From Phoronis australis (taxonomy: Eukaryota; Phoronida; Phoronidae), in NCBI GenBank assembly GCA_002633005.1, contig NMRA01000114.1, positions 336,835 to 400,834 of the forward strand: DNA of 64,000 nt, read 5' to 3'. Positions 10,970-22,805 of this stretch are shown here, one piece after another. Numbering within the stretch: position 1 is the stretch's first letter; each line of letters starts with the position of its first letter. The position numbers and the translations under genes are program-made. The notes below the pieces were generated by a model. That model had not been told where the DNA came from and did not search any database. It saw only the letters and a program-made list of their open reading frames with translations.

Positions 10970-13900
10970 CTGTAAAATAGAGAATAAGTACGTTGTAAAT
11001 TAGAAAGACCCTAAAGAAGCCCTTTGACCGGAGAAACGTAATTCTGCCCAACATTTTTAGCCTTTCTGCACCTTCTGGGAAAAAAGTCGGGCTCCCAAAA
11101 TATTTGGCCAAAATTCAAAAGATTAGTGACAATTTTTCCCAAAAGTCACAACTTCTTTGCCAAGGCTCAATGTAAGTAGACGCTGGATTTTGAAATTAAA
11201 TAAATTGGTTCCAAATATGTGGTCTAAAAGGAGCGCCTGATTGTATCCGGCATTTACAATCTTAGCTTGCCAGTTTGAGAGTTGCCTGAAATTACAACAA
11301 CTTCCTGCACTGTTACACGAAATAAGTCAAATGTTAAAGGAATCCGACATTTTAAAAAATTTAATATACAGTCAAGTAAACGGACTTTGCTCATTCGCAG
11401 CGTATTCCCAAGCACGACCAAACCAGGGCTGGGTTGCATAAATCTTCGAAATTATTTGCTGGATAAGTTTGATTATTCCATGACGTCAGGTGCATTGTTC
11501 AACAATAACAACGTGGCGCGTGATAATGCGACATCATTGTTGCTATGCAGCGTATAACTTTTATGCAACTGGGCTCAGGTTCAATAAACCTATTTACAGT
11601 GCAAACCACAACATGAAAGCTGCCGTCAAACCGGACATACTTTCGTAATTGAAGTTCTTGCGAGCAAAAACTGACTTCGACTTCAGAACCAGATTCCAAG
11701 GGAAATGGAATTTCTCTTGCTTTGACACCAATTTGGTTTAGGCGGATATGACGCCCGCCTTTAAATCGACACTAAACTCTGTTTTAGTGGTTCACCCAAA
11801 ACCGACTTGATCTCTTGATACCTTAAATTAAAATCTCCAAGGAGAAGCATTATTCAACTAAAATGTTCACTGCCTCATTCTGTCAGGAATCACGATGGAT
11901 AGTCTTACCACCAAGCTGCTCATTAACGTCTCAAAAGCGGTAATCACTCTTGCTGATTTCGCAAATTGTAGAAGCAATTTTCAAACTTTTAATGGTTGAT
12001 ACCAGTGACATAGCATTATTTTTGTTTAAAGGTGGAAGACACGCAGTCTTACATTATCGGTACGAAAGGTGATTTCCGAGATCAGCACGGAATCGAACCT
12101 TGCATCCGCGTGGTCGTAGCCAAACGCTATGCTGGCGGAGCTAAACCACACTCGATAAAATAGAGGTAAGAGCATTTTAAAAGTAAAGTTGCCGGCTTTG
12201 ATTTCAGCGACAACTGTGTATTGAAATGTGCGTTGTTGTACATTATTTTATTCTTGTGCTAAGATCACGTCCTAGTATAAATGAGCGTCCCAGGTTGTGA
12301 ACGCTGAAAGGCGCATTTCATAATTCTTATCAGGGCCGATACGCTGGCCATCTGGGCATGGTAAAAGTTCGACGACCCCTATTAGTGGCTTCGCGTTGTC
12401 GTGCTGCTTTTCGTTTTTCTTACCTTCAAGGCTTTCAAATCCTTTCTCCTGAAACGCCATCTGGCAACCCTCAGCCTTTGTTCACACTTTCGAACTTTCC
12501 AAAATATTGCCGAGTAAAAGCCTACCATGAGTAAGATAGGTATGAACACATTGCACACGGCTAATGATGCCACGAACGGTACGTTTTGGTCCCTTCCCCA
12601 GTCGACGGTGCAGCTGTAACCGAAGGGCTCCACCGAGTACGTTCCCCATCCCAGCAACGGAAACATAGACCAAATGAACGAATACACGTACGTCGCAGTA
12701 ACAACGCCGTACATGTTGCGAACAGTTATCCATTGACGAGACACTAAAACGATATAAAACAACAGCTCAATGATCACTTAGAAAATACTTGTTATTATAT
12801 CTACAACCTGAGAGTCTGGTAAGATCACCCAAGTCTTTGCATTTCAGGCGGAACAAGCTGTCGCTCTAGCTTTTCTCGCAATTGTCTTGAGTCTATGGAA
12901 CGCAACACAGAACCGTTGTGAAGGAAGTTGTGCATTTACGTCATACGTCCGCTCAGTTAGTACCACGCGAGACACTGACGGCAAGAAATATTGCTTGACG
13001 AGATCGAAATAATCGCGGGTCTGTTTCATGGAAACTGATGTAAGACCTAAGACAGAAATTCGGTCTTACGTTCCTCGTAACTATTTATGAACAATAATTA
13101 AAACTCACATATGCAGAAGAACAAAGTATCAGAAAATATGCAAATAACTAGTGCCTACTGAAAAAGTTGTATAAAAAGTTTCCAGCCAGTGATGTGCTTA
13201 TGATTAAACCTTTTATTTTGCTAATTGTGAAGAGCGGGCGTAAGACCAAATATGTGTCTTCAGCCTTAAAGAGGCACGGTACGCGAAAGCTCGTCAAAAA
13301 TATTTCAAATAATTCCTGATGAAAGTACCATCTCGCAACGTTTACTACAGAGTTTTTCACTTTCCGCTGTGAGAGGATTTCCAGAAAAAGTCACAAAATT
13401 CACGATTTTTGAAATACGCACGAAGGATTTTCTAAGCTCCCTCCCACTTAGATAAATGCGCGCACGCGCTCAGTCATCCGATAAACGGCAGAGTACCACG
13501 TGTGATCGCACAAAGAATCTGTCGACAGCACAGTAGGCCTAAGAGGCAAACCAGTGAAGCAAGCACTTTTCCAAAAATAATTCCAAATGCGTTTTAGAAT
13601 TTATTTGAATACTTGTCACAAATAGGCTACTCTGGACATTCAGGGAAAGTTCGTTGAAGGAATCAATGAACCCTATGTGGCCAATTATTTTGTAGCATAT
13701 TATTTGGAAAGCTAAAAGGTTCCAACAAAAAACATGAATGCATACAGCGGTTTTCAAAGTTGGCGCTGCACGAGGTTTTCGCCCTCTCAATAAACGCCCT
13801 GTCAATGGCAAAAACTCCTTTTTCTATTGTTGTATTGCAACGAGATGGAACCGTGTTAACCATGTCGATAAAACCGTAGATTTTCCATTACTATACACGC

Positions 13901-16900
13901 TATTCACTCCCACAATTCAACATTCCGCTGTAGTTTCCGTGTCGACCATTTTGCTAGTGAATGGTGTCGAACTGTCTCGCAAATGGTCACAGACATCTCC
14001 ACCCAGAATCTCTTAGTATTAGAGTCTGGTGTACCATGGAATTCCATGGATGTAGTTAGGTTATTCACTATAAAGAACTTAAACATGTAAGGGGCAACGA
14101 TGACTGCAAAAAAGACATAAAAGATATACAATCACGATTAGAAGAATTTCAGTATAGCTATACAAACAGCATCACTTAGTTTACGTCCATGCAGGATTAT
14201 ACAACAAGTGTTCAAATAGAATGTTTATTCAAAGGGGTTTTAAACATCTCCAAATATACTTAACAACCGACCCTACATTCTAGGATCGGAAAAACTGGTC
14301 CACATTGACAAAACACAAACCACATAAATTGCCTTTCAGTGCATCTCAGAAGAACATGGGACTCACTTTGGACTTCTTGTTCGCATCTACTCAGTCGCTC
14401 TTTCCACGGGCCCGTTTCAACTGCCAAATTATGCAATGAAGTTCTTAAACGTGTAAAAGCTATTCTCTGATAGTCCGGAATTTCCACTTTTGCGTCTCTG
14501 ATGTGTAGATAAATCCAAGTTCAAATGTTCTCTGTATATCACGGATTTAGTTCCATGTATCACTCTGATCTTATCTCTAATATCATCCATATCACTGCTG
14601 AGGGTCTTAGCTAACATCTTCAGACAATATTTTTATCCCATACGCGTTGAATCTGTCGAGGGAAATACGGCCATGTAATAAAGTTTTCCGTATTCACCTC
14701 CCGCACTACTTCAACAGTGACCTATGATATGGAAAGTTCAAAAGGTAGGTCAATGCCGATTCGTCGTTAGCCGGCTCGATCACCAAACTTTCGGAAAATA
14801 GTTTTTAATAAGACAATTATAGCAGTGTAAATAACGCTCAACATACAATCAGGTCTCAGTCGTAACATATCTGGAACAGGACCATTGATTATATGACAGT
14901 TCTGTCTCAGTTTTCATTTGCTAAATATTTTATCGTCTGCAACTCAGGCGCCGAATCCTCCGGTAACTACAATGTCATATTGTCATTTAACTATTTTCAG
15001 GAGATGTTACAAGTTCAATGAAAAATTACCGTTGTTTTCGTTTTTGTTATCTCTTTTCAAAAAATTCATCGTCTCATTTAAAACTGTTTCTTTTATTAGA
15101 GAAAACTTGTAGCCTCACGTGCAAGTACATAGGCCTACATGTAGGACGTGATCCGCCACGTGAACAATCTGAGTCAAGTAGGCCTATTTAGAAAATCTGC
15201 CGAAAAAATGAAAGAAACTTAGGGGAATCTTTATCTACATAAACATTATTCAAATAATGATTGTCAATGTACAACTTCTACCCTGACGGTTCTGGGGCCA
15301 AAGGGGAACCTGAATTGTCATACAGTTGGCATTGAGTTCATTAAATGGAATTGAATATACATTTTAATGTTTTTTGCATAAACGGCCGCCCATACATCTA
15401 GCGGTCGCAATACATAATCTATTACATGAACAGTGGCGAATCTACGATTTTATCGACGTACTAGTAGCTAACAAAGATCCGTGTTTTTCATTTTTAAATT
15501 AATAGTAAAATAAAGCAATTACAAACAGAGCTGAAAGTTATGAAATGTTTATATTTTAGTGGTGCCCTTCGACTGGCGAAACGCATCTTATGTTCCGAAT
15601 TTGTGAGTGTAAAGGAAATAGTAAACATCTACAGGTTACAATGCAATGTCTTAGCTTGTTATCGTGGCCACCCTGTACTGTATTGTATTGTATTGTATTG
15701 TGTTGTATTGTATTGTATTGGATTGGATTGGATTGTTTCCTGCCATTATGTATTTTTGTATAAGCCGTTATTATAGTCTTTATTTTACTCGAAATCTGAA
15801 GCGTGTAGCTCGAATCTAGGTGTTATCAAACACGCACTTGGACTAGACACGCATCAGTTTTAGCAATAACATACTAGAGCACAAGAAAAACAGACATTTA
15901 GGCAAAAGACAAAGTTGGTTTTGGATTTTACTGACTCATTTCGAAAGAAACTTGCTCTCACTGGCTAAAAAAACGTCCGCCCGTATCAATTTCAGCCAAG
16001 GTTTTGGGATTTTCTTTAAAGGCACGTAAACAAGGGTAAGCAAAGTTTGAAACACAACGATTTTCAAAGCGATGAGTGAAAAAATGCTCGTCTCATGTGT
16101 ATATTTTTGAAAAAATGAAAAAAAAAACTAAAAAATACTGCATCACCGATTCGATTTCCATAAATAGAGACCAGACCCAATGAATTTATACGTTTTGAAT
16201 CTGTCTGTCAACACGGTATCCATGGAGAACACCTACGTGACAACTTGGCGAAAAGTAATTCAGCAATGACAGTGCTCCTTTGTTAACTGCTATAGTTATC
16301 GCGTAAAGGATGTTATTACGTCGTTGATTACGGGCTATTGTTACAATTAGCAATAACTATGAACGGAATTAAAGAGCATTTCTTGTTTTGTCAGCGTTAG
16401 TTGGGGACAGAGCAAAAATGCTATGAAACACACTTTGCACTCACTAAAACACGTCGGTTGTGCCCTTACGCAGTAGTCCCGTGAACACGAGTATTGGTAA
16501 AGCATCAATAAGTTTTTTAATGAAATTTTCATAAACTGGTTATCACTTATAGTAGGAAGTAAAAAGGAACAAAAAATATTTAATTTACGGTATTCAAGTT
16601 TTGATCAAAATTGAAACAGCAACCGTGAAAGAAGCTCGATCGACGAGTTTGTCCGTGAGCGGAGAATTAGCGTGGTAGGAACAATGTTGGTGTCTGTGCG
16701 AGCAAAGCAATATTTCAGTGAGACGTGAAACATGATGCAGGAACTGAGGGGAAATCAAGGTACCTAAACTACACGGTTAACGCGTACTCATAAACACGGC
16801 CCACAGACGCATGAACACGACTCACGGACCTGCAAACACCGCCCAGTAACTCACAAACACGGGAACGGACTCACAAAACACGATCCATTCACCCAAATCC

Positions 16901-19900
16901 ATGCGACACGGACTCATAATATTCACGAGGAAACATGGTTAAAGGACCGCCGAACAAGGGTCACGGACTCATCGACTTCCTGGGTCAGCTGACATCTACA
17001 GTTTGTCCGTAAACCGTGTTTGGCGGTCCGTTAACCGTGTTTCCTCGTAAATATGAGTCCGTGTCCCGTGTATTTGGATGAATGGATCGTGTTTTGTGAG
17101 TCGGTTCCCGTATTTGTGAGTCCGTTAACCGTGTAGTTTAGGTACCTTGGAAATATGCGTCCGTGAAAGAGGAATAGTGAGCGCTGACAGGCCCGAGTTG
17201 CGTGGTCAGGGAATTCTACGTGCCTTGGTTAATCGCAAGACAGTGGCCGGGGGAAGAAAGATTCGTGTTCCTTGGCTATCTAAACTACGCCTACCTCATG
17301 CCTTTTAGCACGACTGTCCAATAGACACCCACCCGCGTATAAGCCCAACCTCGTTTTGAGTCGGCCAATTGCAGCCCGTGGTCTAATAGTTATGTTAGAG
17401 GGAATATCGTTAAAAATTATTAACCATGAGCATTTGTGTCCAACAAACTATGTCTACTGAAGGGGCTGCTGCCAAATTATTCTGATGGAAATGGCTTTTG
17501 CCTCGAAATCGTTCGAGGCAGTCGTAAGTAAAAAGCGTGTCAAAAAACTTATTTGACATGGTTAGCTAATACACGGGCGACGCAGCACTGAAAAAAGTGG
17601 GGGCTATAACTCCCCAGCCTCCTGTGGTGCACCTCCTATGTAATACATGGGCAGCCTATCACTGAAACCCCCCAGCCCCTATGGTGCCCCACCCTTGTAA
17701 TAGTTCATTCAAAATTACGCTGCATGTGATCTTTCCAAACCCGTTGTGTGTTAAGAACGATCTTGAGGCCAGTCTGTTTCACTATTCAGTGGTTTGCCTA
17801 TGGTTGTGGTATCCAAGCTTATCAATAGGTGACGCTGACTGTAAAGCTGGCAACAATATTGCTTTCCAGAATTGAACGCTATCATCGGCTCGTCTCCTTT
17901 CTCAAATAAACCCACATATCACAGTTACGTTTTGGCTGCGGAAAAAGCAACGATTCTTCGTAGCTAAGCCGTAAATTAAAACTACGCTTGTTTCCCTCGG
18001 GCGACCGGCCTATCGTAAAATATTGTGCTACACTAATTTTATTTAAAATATTTAAAAATGATAGCTGTAACAACTGAAGACGTATTTGTTGGAAAAAAAG
18101 AATGAAAAGTGGAAAATATAATATTGTGGCTTCTGATCTACCGACTGGTCATCTCAAACTCAAACTAAGGACGTAGGGCAAGGGTAAATAAACATCATTT
18201 TAAGCGCGTCCAAACCTGAGGCAGAGTGGCAAACGGTCACATATCTGGCGGCACTTATGGCAACCAACGTCATCATACTGGTGAGGCTGATCAAAAACGA
18301 CAGGAAGGCGTAGGCATCGCATCCTGAAAATAAAACTTGTGATGAGCACATAACTTCTTATGGTGAGCATAGTCTTTTATAGTGGCATTTAGAACAACTT
18401 CGGGTATTTTCGGAGCCTCGAAATTTCCCTTCGGAAGTGAACGTCTGCCCAAACTTCAGTCGCAGCTAATCATGTGACTTTAAAACCGTAGAATGATTGG
18501 CCGTATGACCGAAGCTCGCTCATACAAAGATAACGTTCCACTCCGAGGAGAAATTTAAGACTTCTAAAATGCCCGAGGTCTTCTGCATGCTTCAAATTAT
18601 CCAGTCCAGGTGTTTTATGTATCTGCTCATTTTCGAATATCAATATACCAGCAAAGAAATTGGTCAAGAGACGGTTAACAGTCTTTAGTTTCAGCGCTTG
18701 CAAGTCTCAAAAGCTGTGCACGACGTCATTTTTAATCCTTAGTCTGCCCCTGGTGTACTGAGTTTTTGTTTATTAAGCCTGTTATCTCAGGGGTATCTCA
18801 ATGCATTCGATAGTACTCTATCTTCATTTCGAGATTCACACGACTTTGTGATTGGATTGAAGTTCACACATGCACAGATATGAAACACCTCCAAGGGCAC
18901 CCAGAGCACCTGGAACATCATAAGTGCTAAGGTTCTTAAATGAGTGCCTTTCTGGGCGTTGAAATATTCAACGCGCAGTGTTGCTTAATCAACGCGCAGA
19001 ATTGCTTAATCAACGCGCTGAATTAGTGATTCAGCGCGCTAAATTGGTAAACGCTTGTCTTTCAGCGTTTATTCGACACGCATAATTGCTGTAACGCGTG
19101 GTATTGCTTATTCAACAAGCCGAATTATTTATTCGTTATGTCCAATCAAAGACGAATTTACATTCAGAACGTACCGCCGCGAGGAGGTGCTACTGACGAA
19201 ACATTGATTTTTAAGAGCATTGTAGTTTGAAACATTCCTGTTCCTCGCAAAGTTACTTGCATGCATGTAGAAACTCTTCCGCCATTTTGAGATTTGAGAG
19301 TAAAGACGTGATTGGAGTACATGAACGAATTAACTCAGCGCGTAGAATAACTAATACTACGTCACGTTGCCCAGCAAAAGTGGGCGTTTTCCGTTTTTTT
19401 TTTTCAATGTGACATATATTTGTTGAATAATACACAGAACATACAAGGAAAATAATGACAAACCCAGATATCCCGAAGCATTATATCTGAGTTTTAGACA
19501 GTACATAGATGAATGTAATATACATAGACCTATATGCATGTAAATAGTATCTAATATACATATTCAAATATTTGGATATGCTATTACAATCATATTAAAA
19601 ACAAAAAAACACGAGGGCGTTGAACAAGCATATTTCAAAGTGCACATACTCCTCTGAGTACCCTTCGGCGCTTCATAGGTAGGAGTTCCCAGACTACTAC
19701 CCTAAGCTACGGTGACAAAACGTGTCAAGGTCGCCATTTATATATGAGCATGGTATCAGGTAGTCTCTATGTGTGATATCAAAACTGAAAGGTGTGAGTT
19801 AAGGTGTTCAGTGACCCGAAAATCGAGGCCATTTTCAAATTCACTGTGCGGAATTTTATCTCATTAGCCAAAAATGTCACAGAGGTTGAATCATAATATT

Positions 19901-20236
19901 GCATTTCACGAGAACTATACTTTTAGTACAACTTCATATTGGATGAATCGCTTATTTTAGTAACAATATGAAGAAACTCCCAAAAATTCGAGCTAGTGTT
20001 GTGTACCAAACACCATCATTAGTAAAACTGTTGTCATCATCATTCGTGCATACCAGCCTGACCAAAGCTCCATCTGTGAGCAAACGAAGAATACACGAAC
20101 ATGTAATAAGTGGTCAAATTCAATCCGATGTTGGTGGCTGTCAAGTTGTTGGTGAGAATATCGACTGGTTTTGCGGTCTTCCTTTGCTTGTAGGCTACAA
20201 CAGCGATAACCACGTTCGATATCGACGACTCGACAA
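10466..20236 (-). CDS. Opsin of the RGR/peropsin (group 4) type, 5' end missing
   Basis: Four minus-strand exons join in phase: 20236-20054, 18323-18216, 12743-12424 and 10969-10466, giving about 372 residues. They encode late TM1 to the C-terminus. The chromophore lysine lies in LLCKCSAGYNPIIYSF, six residues before NPxxY, at rhodopsin position 296. The disulphide cysteines are in QAGCDAYAF (C110) and YSCTVDW (C187). E181 is kept in VEPFGYSC, and position 113 is Tyr, as in many non-visual opsins. The loop FPLLGWGTYSVEPFGYSCT and the segment before TM3 (HRWSFGQAGC) resemble RGR and peropsin, whose members mainly bind all-trans retinal and can act as photoisomerases. Oddities: the TM2 aspartate (D83) is Asn, and E/DRY is ARY. 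The tail is long and acidic, with no obvious palmitoylation cysteine pair. The first exon was not found upstream. The opsin call is firm; the subgroup is an inference. Confidence 0.92.
12078..12152 (-). repeat. tRNA-like sequence in an opsin intron
   Basis: The minus strand shows a B box GGTTCGATTCC with a T-stem matching at four of five pairs, and an upstream TGGTTTAGCTCCG that resembles an A box. The anticodon arm is not clean. It is probably a tRNA-derived SINE or a tRNA pseudogene. Confidence 0.45.
12424..12743 (-). CDS. Opsin exon (IL2, TM4, EL2, TM5, IL3)
   Basis: The acceptor is ATCGTTTTAG and the donor AAG|GTAAGA. The exon enters in phase 1 and leaves in phase 0, matching both neighbours. 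It carries TM4, the second extracellular loop with C187 and E181, TM5 and a basic third loop ending KDLKALK. Confidence 0.92.
13021..13075 (+). repeat. End of a MITE related to 38171-38360
   Basis: The stretch CTGTTTCATGGAAACTGATG and the following AGACAGAAATTCGGTCTTAC resemble the left part of the short inverted-repeat element at 38171. Only one end is visible here. Confidence 0.5.
13265..13625 (+). repeat. Dispersed repeat family B, copy 1
   Basis: It aligns in the same orientation with 20290-20690. Shared landmarks are ACCATCTCGCAACG, CTACTACAGAGTT, ATGCGCGCA and CCAGTGAAGC. Copies differ by many substitutions and indels. Both lie in the opsin gene region, one within an intron and one just 5' of the first recognised exon. 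Confidence 0.75.
14258..14617 (-). mobile_element. LINE 3' end fragment
   Basis: On the minus strand a segment reads FTRLRTSLHNLAVETGPW, followed by a Cys/His stretch (CEQEVQSESHVLLRC). This matches the C-terminal region that follows reverse transcriptase in many non-LTR elements. A frameshift separates it from the upstream piece at 14617-14429, so it is a dead 3' remnant. Confidence 0.6.
14634..15223 (+). mobile_element. MITE-like element, family A copy 3
   Basis: It begins TATCCCATACGCG and follows copies 1 and 2 to AAAGAAACTTAGG, then diverges before the 3' terminal repeat. The right end is lost. It lies directly after the LINE fragment. Confidence 0.75.
15328..15398 (+). repeat. Diverged copy of 10240-10312
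   Basis: It shares GAGTTCAT(G/T)AAATGGAATTG and the GGCCG(A/C)CCATAC end with the flank of the inverted-repeat element. A solo fragment. Confidence 0.55.
15681..15738 (+). repeat. TATTG microsatellite
   Basis: About eleven pentamer units of TATTG or GATTG type in tandem. The short frame running over it (15540-15776) is low-complexity and not called as a gene. Confidence 0.85.
16756..17149. mobile_element. Palindromic foldback transposon, copy 1
   Basis: The 394-bp element begins CAAGGTACCTAAACTACACGG and ends with its reverse complement, and nearly the whole length is an inverted repeat. Each arm contains tandem units of about 20 bp of the type ACTCACAAACACGGGAACGG. It is flanked by the 5-bp direct repeat GAAAT (16751-16755, 17150-17154), as expected of a transposition target duplication. 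It has no coding capacity. A second copy is at 25129-25556. Confidence 0.9.
17573..17700 (+). repeat. GC-rich dispersed repeat related to 22733-22805
   Basis: Two short units (ACGGGCGACGCAGCACTG and CATGGGCAGCCTATCACTG) are each followed by a G-run/C-run palindromic stretch. A related segment, with GGGCGGCGCACC and TGGGGGCTATACCCCC, lies at 22733-22805. These are possibly transposon termini. Confidence 0.5.
18216..18323 (-). CDS. Opsin exon (TM3)
   Basis: The acceptor is TTTTATTTTCAG and the donor CTCAG|GTTTGG, phase 1 on both sides. It encodes the TM3 cysteine (GCDAYAF) through ISAARYVTVC. The position normally held by Glu or Asp of the E/DRY motif is Ala, read from GCC GCC AGA TAT. Confidence 0.9.
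18955..19140 (+). repeat. Degenerate array of about 20-bp units
   Basis: Units resembling TGCTTAATCAACGCGCAGAAT recur about eight times, some inverted (ATTCAGCGCGC). This gives local dyad symmetry around 19010-19040. Divergence increases towards the right end. Confidence 0.7.
20054..20236 (-). CDS. Opsin exon (end of TM1, IL1, TM2, EL1)
   Basis: The acceptor is GTTTTTCTTTCAG and the donor GCTG|GTATGC, phase 1 on both sides, joining in frame to 18323. It begins at the conserved Asn of TM1 (SNVVIAVVAY), passes a basic first loop (KQRKT) and enters TM2 with NNLTATNIGL. The residue at the conserved TM2 aspartate position is Asn. It ends HRWSFGQAG immediately before the TM3 cysteine. Confidence 0.9.
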
Positions 20237-20289
20237 CTGAAAGAAAAACAGCGGCGGGTGAATATGTGAGGTGGTTGCTGGCTTGAGCA

Positions 20290-20690
20290 GTTCATAAAGG
20301 GGCATGGAACGCGAAAACTCATCAAAAATATCTTTTAAACGATTCCTTACGAAAGGACCATCTCGCAACGGCTACTACAGAGTTATTTACTTTTCGCAAT
20401 TCGCGAAGAATTACAAAGTTCACGAAAATAAAAAACTGTGTAGTCACCACAGAGTCTCTGATCTTCTCCCACTTACGATATAATGCGCGCATGCGTACGC
20501 AGTCATTCGGCAAACAGCTGAATGACAAGAAGGATATTAACGGTAGATTATATTACGTGAGTTTGCACTTCGAATCTGAGGTCGACACCACAGTAACAGG
20601 GAAGCCAGTGAAGCGAGAGGTTTCCCAAAGGGAATTCTAGGTACATTTTAGATTATTTCCGAATACTACGACACATTTGCAACTAATTTT
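20290..20690 (+). repeat. Dispersed repeat family B, copy 2
   Basis: Partner of 13265-13625. It is slightly longer and less deleted in the middle. It lies immediately 5' of the first recognised opsin exon, so it is probably in intron 1. Confidence 0.75.
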
Positions 20691-20992
20691 AAATATCAAT
20701 TGCCTCTTAATCGGGCTGCTGCTTGAAGTCTCCATTGTTTTGTTTACAACAAATGTCAAAAGTCATATCAGGGAAATGCGCAACCTCTTTGTACTGCCAT
20801 GCCAATTAAGGAGACGTGGTTTGCCTTGTGGGAGAAAATCAACGGTGACGAGCTGTTGACAAATCGTTTTTTCTTTAAATTTGAAACTAAATGAAAAATG
20901 CACCAGAAATTCAAAATCTTTACCACCAAACCGCATGAATATCTGGTGAACACGTTGAATTCTGTTCCAGTGGCAGAGAACCACTTTGAATA

Positions 20993-22577
20993 ATTACTCT
21001 GCGCGTGTAAGCACAGAGTACTGTTGTTTCTGGGTTTTCTTCAATTTTATTCTTATTACTCTGCGCGTGCAAGCGCAGAGTACTGATGTTCCTGGGTTTT
21101 CTTCAATTTTTTTCTTCTTCTTGTTACTCTGCGCGTGTAAGTGCAGAGTACTGTTGTTCCTGGGTTTTCTTCAATTTTATTCTTATTCTTATTCTTTTTA
21201 TTCTTCTTCCAACCAACTTTGAGGCTTAATAACTCCAAAATGGGTGCAGGTACGTTCTTTAAATTCAGCATATAATTTTAACAGTGCATAAGTTTTGATT
21301 CGTTGTATAGTCATATTCCATATTGCACCGGAAGAGGTCGTTTGGTGCGAAGGTCATAAAATTTTCAAAATGCTACTCCTCCTTCAGTTTTAAAGCTATC
21401 TTTTTCAAATTCGGTGCACAGGTACAAGTCAACATGACAATTTAAAAAATTACTTTTCTAAGTAATCAAGTCATCCAATCAGATAAAACCTGTCAAAGGT
21501 CATTAGGTGCAAATTTTGAGCTAGACACTTCAAATTCACAAGTCAGATTGGTACGTCTAATTCAATTCGAAATACAAAGTTTCAGGTTATTTAGTGCAAC
21601 CATGGGGTCATTAGGTGCATTTTTCTTCTGAAAATTTGTCTTTTTCATTCACCAAGTATTCTGATGTGTCAACCGTTTGACAACTGTGATTCTCAGCATT
21701 AAGCACGCTTTTCACGGCATTTGCAAAAATTCTCTTAAAGATGCTTATAATGCACCGGATAGGGTCAATTAGTGCAAAGGTCATCTACTTTTGAAAAGGT
21801 TATTTCTCCTACATTTTTCAAGGAATTGTCTTCAACTCCAGCACATTGGTGTAAATTTACATGCCAATGAAACACCCTACTCTACTAAGCAATAGGGCTA
21901 TCCAATCAGAGAAAATAGGTCAAAGGTCATTGAGTGCAAACTAAACTTTTGAGCTAGACACTTCAAATTCCCAAGTCTGATTGTTACGTCTAATTCAATT
22001 CGAAATACAAAGTTTCAGGTCATTTAATGCCACCATGGGGTCACTAGGTGCATTTTTCTTCTGAAAATTTGTCTTTTTCATTCACCAAGTATTCTGATGT
22101 GTCAACCGATAGACAATTTTGATTCTCAGCGTAAAGCACACTTTTCACGGGCTTTGCAAAAATTCTCTTAAAGATGTTTATAATGCACCAGATAGGGTCA
22201 ATTAGTGCAAAGGTCATCTACTTTTGAAAAGGTTATTTCTCCTACATTTTTCAAGGAATTATCTTCAATTCCAACTCATTGGTGTAAACCTACATGCCAA
22301 TGAAGCACACAGTGCACACACTTTTAATCGAGTTTACAATTATTCCCTCATCCGGGCTCATAATGCACCGAAAGAGGTAAATTAGTGGAAAGGTCATCAA
22401 AATATTAACATGTAATTTTTCCTACAATTTTAATGAATTCCTTTTGAAATTGGTAAACGGGTTGCTGTCAGTAACTTCCCATAACAATTCCTTTAATACG
22501 CACGCGCAGAGTCCATTATTGTCACGGTGTGACAATAATCTTTCATTATTGTCACGGTGTGACAATAATCTTTCTAG
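20993..22577 (+). mobile_element. Helentron-like non-autonomous element, copy 1
   Basis: The 5' end ATTACTCTGCGCGTG is matched by the subterminal inverted repeat CACGCGCAGAGT at 22501-22512. This is followed by two 25-bp hairpins (22515-22539, 22545-22569) and a terminal CTAG before T. Asymmetric subterminal inverted repeats plus a 3' hairpin and CTRR-T end are hallmarks of Helitron2/Helentron-derived elements. The 5' part holds three tandem units of about 62-68 bp (20995, 21056, 21124). The interior carries a roughly 430-bp duplication (21513-21870 and 21945-22300). No Rep/helicase coding was found. Confidence 0.75.
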
Positions 22578-22682
22578 TTCAATTTGTTTTTCACATTTCA
22601 TGCCTCTTTAAGTAACCTTTCAGGAATTTTCTGCCGACCTATTGTTGGATAGTATTTTAATCCTTTAGTCAAATAGGCGTCT

Positions 22683-22805
22683 CTCGCTCTCTCTCTNAGA
22701 ATGTGACAGATTTTTTGTTTAATAGTTTATTCACGGGCGGCGCACCATACGTGGCTGGGGGCTATACCCCCGCCCCTCAGTGCTGCGCCTCCCAGGGTCT
22801 ATGGG
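22683..22805. repeat. CT repeat with assembly N, then GC-rich repeat
   Basis: A short CT run ends at an N (22697). Positions 22733-22805 contain a G/C-rich segment related to 17573-17700. Confidence 0.6.

Noticed and set aside
12482-12733. 83-codon minus frame within the opsin exon
   Set aside because: A shadow of the TM4-TM5 exon in another frame.
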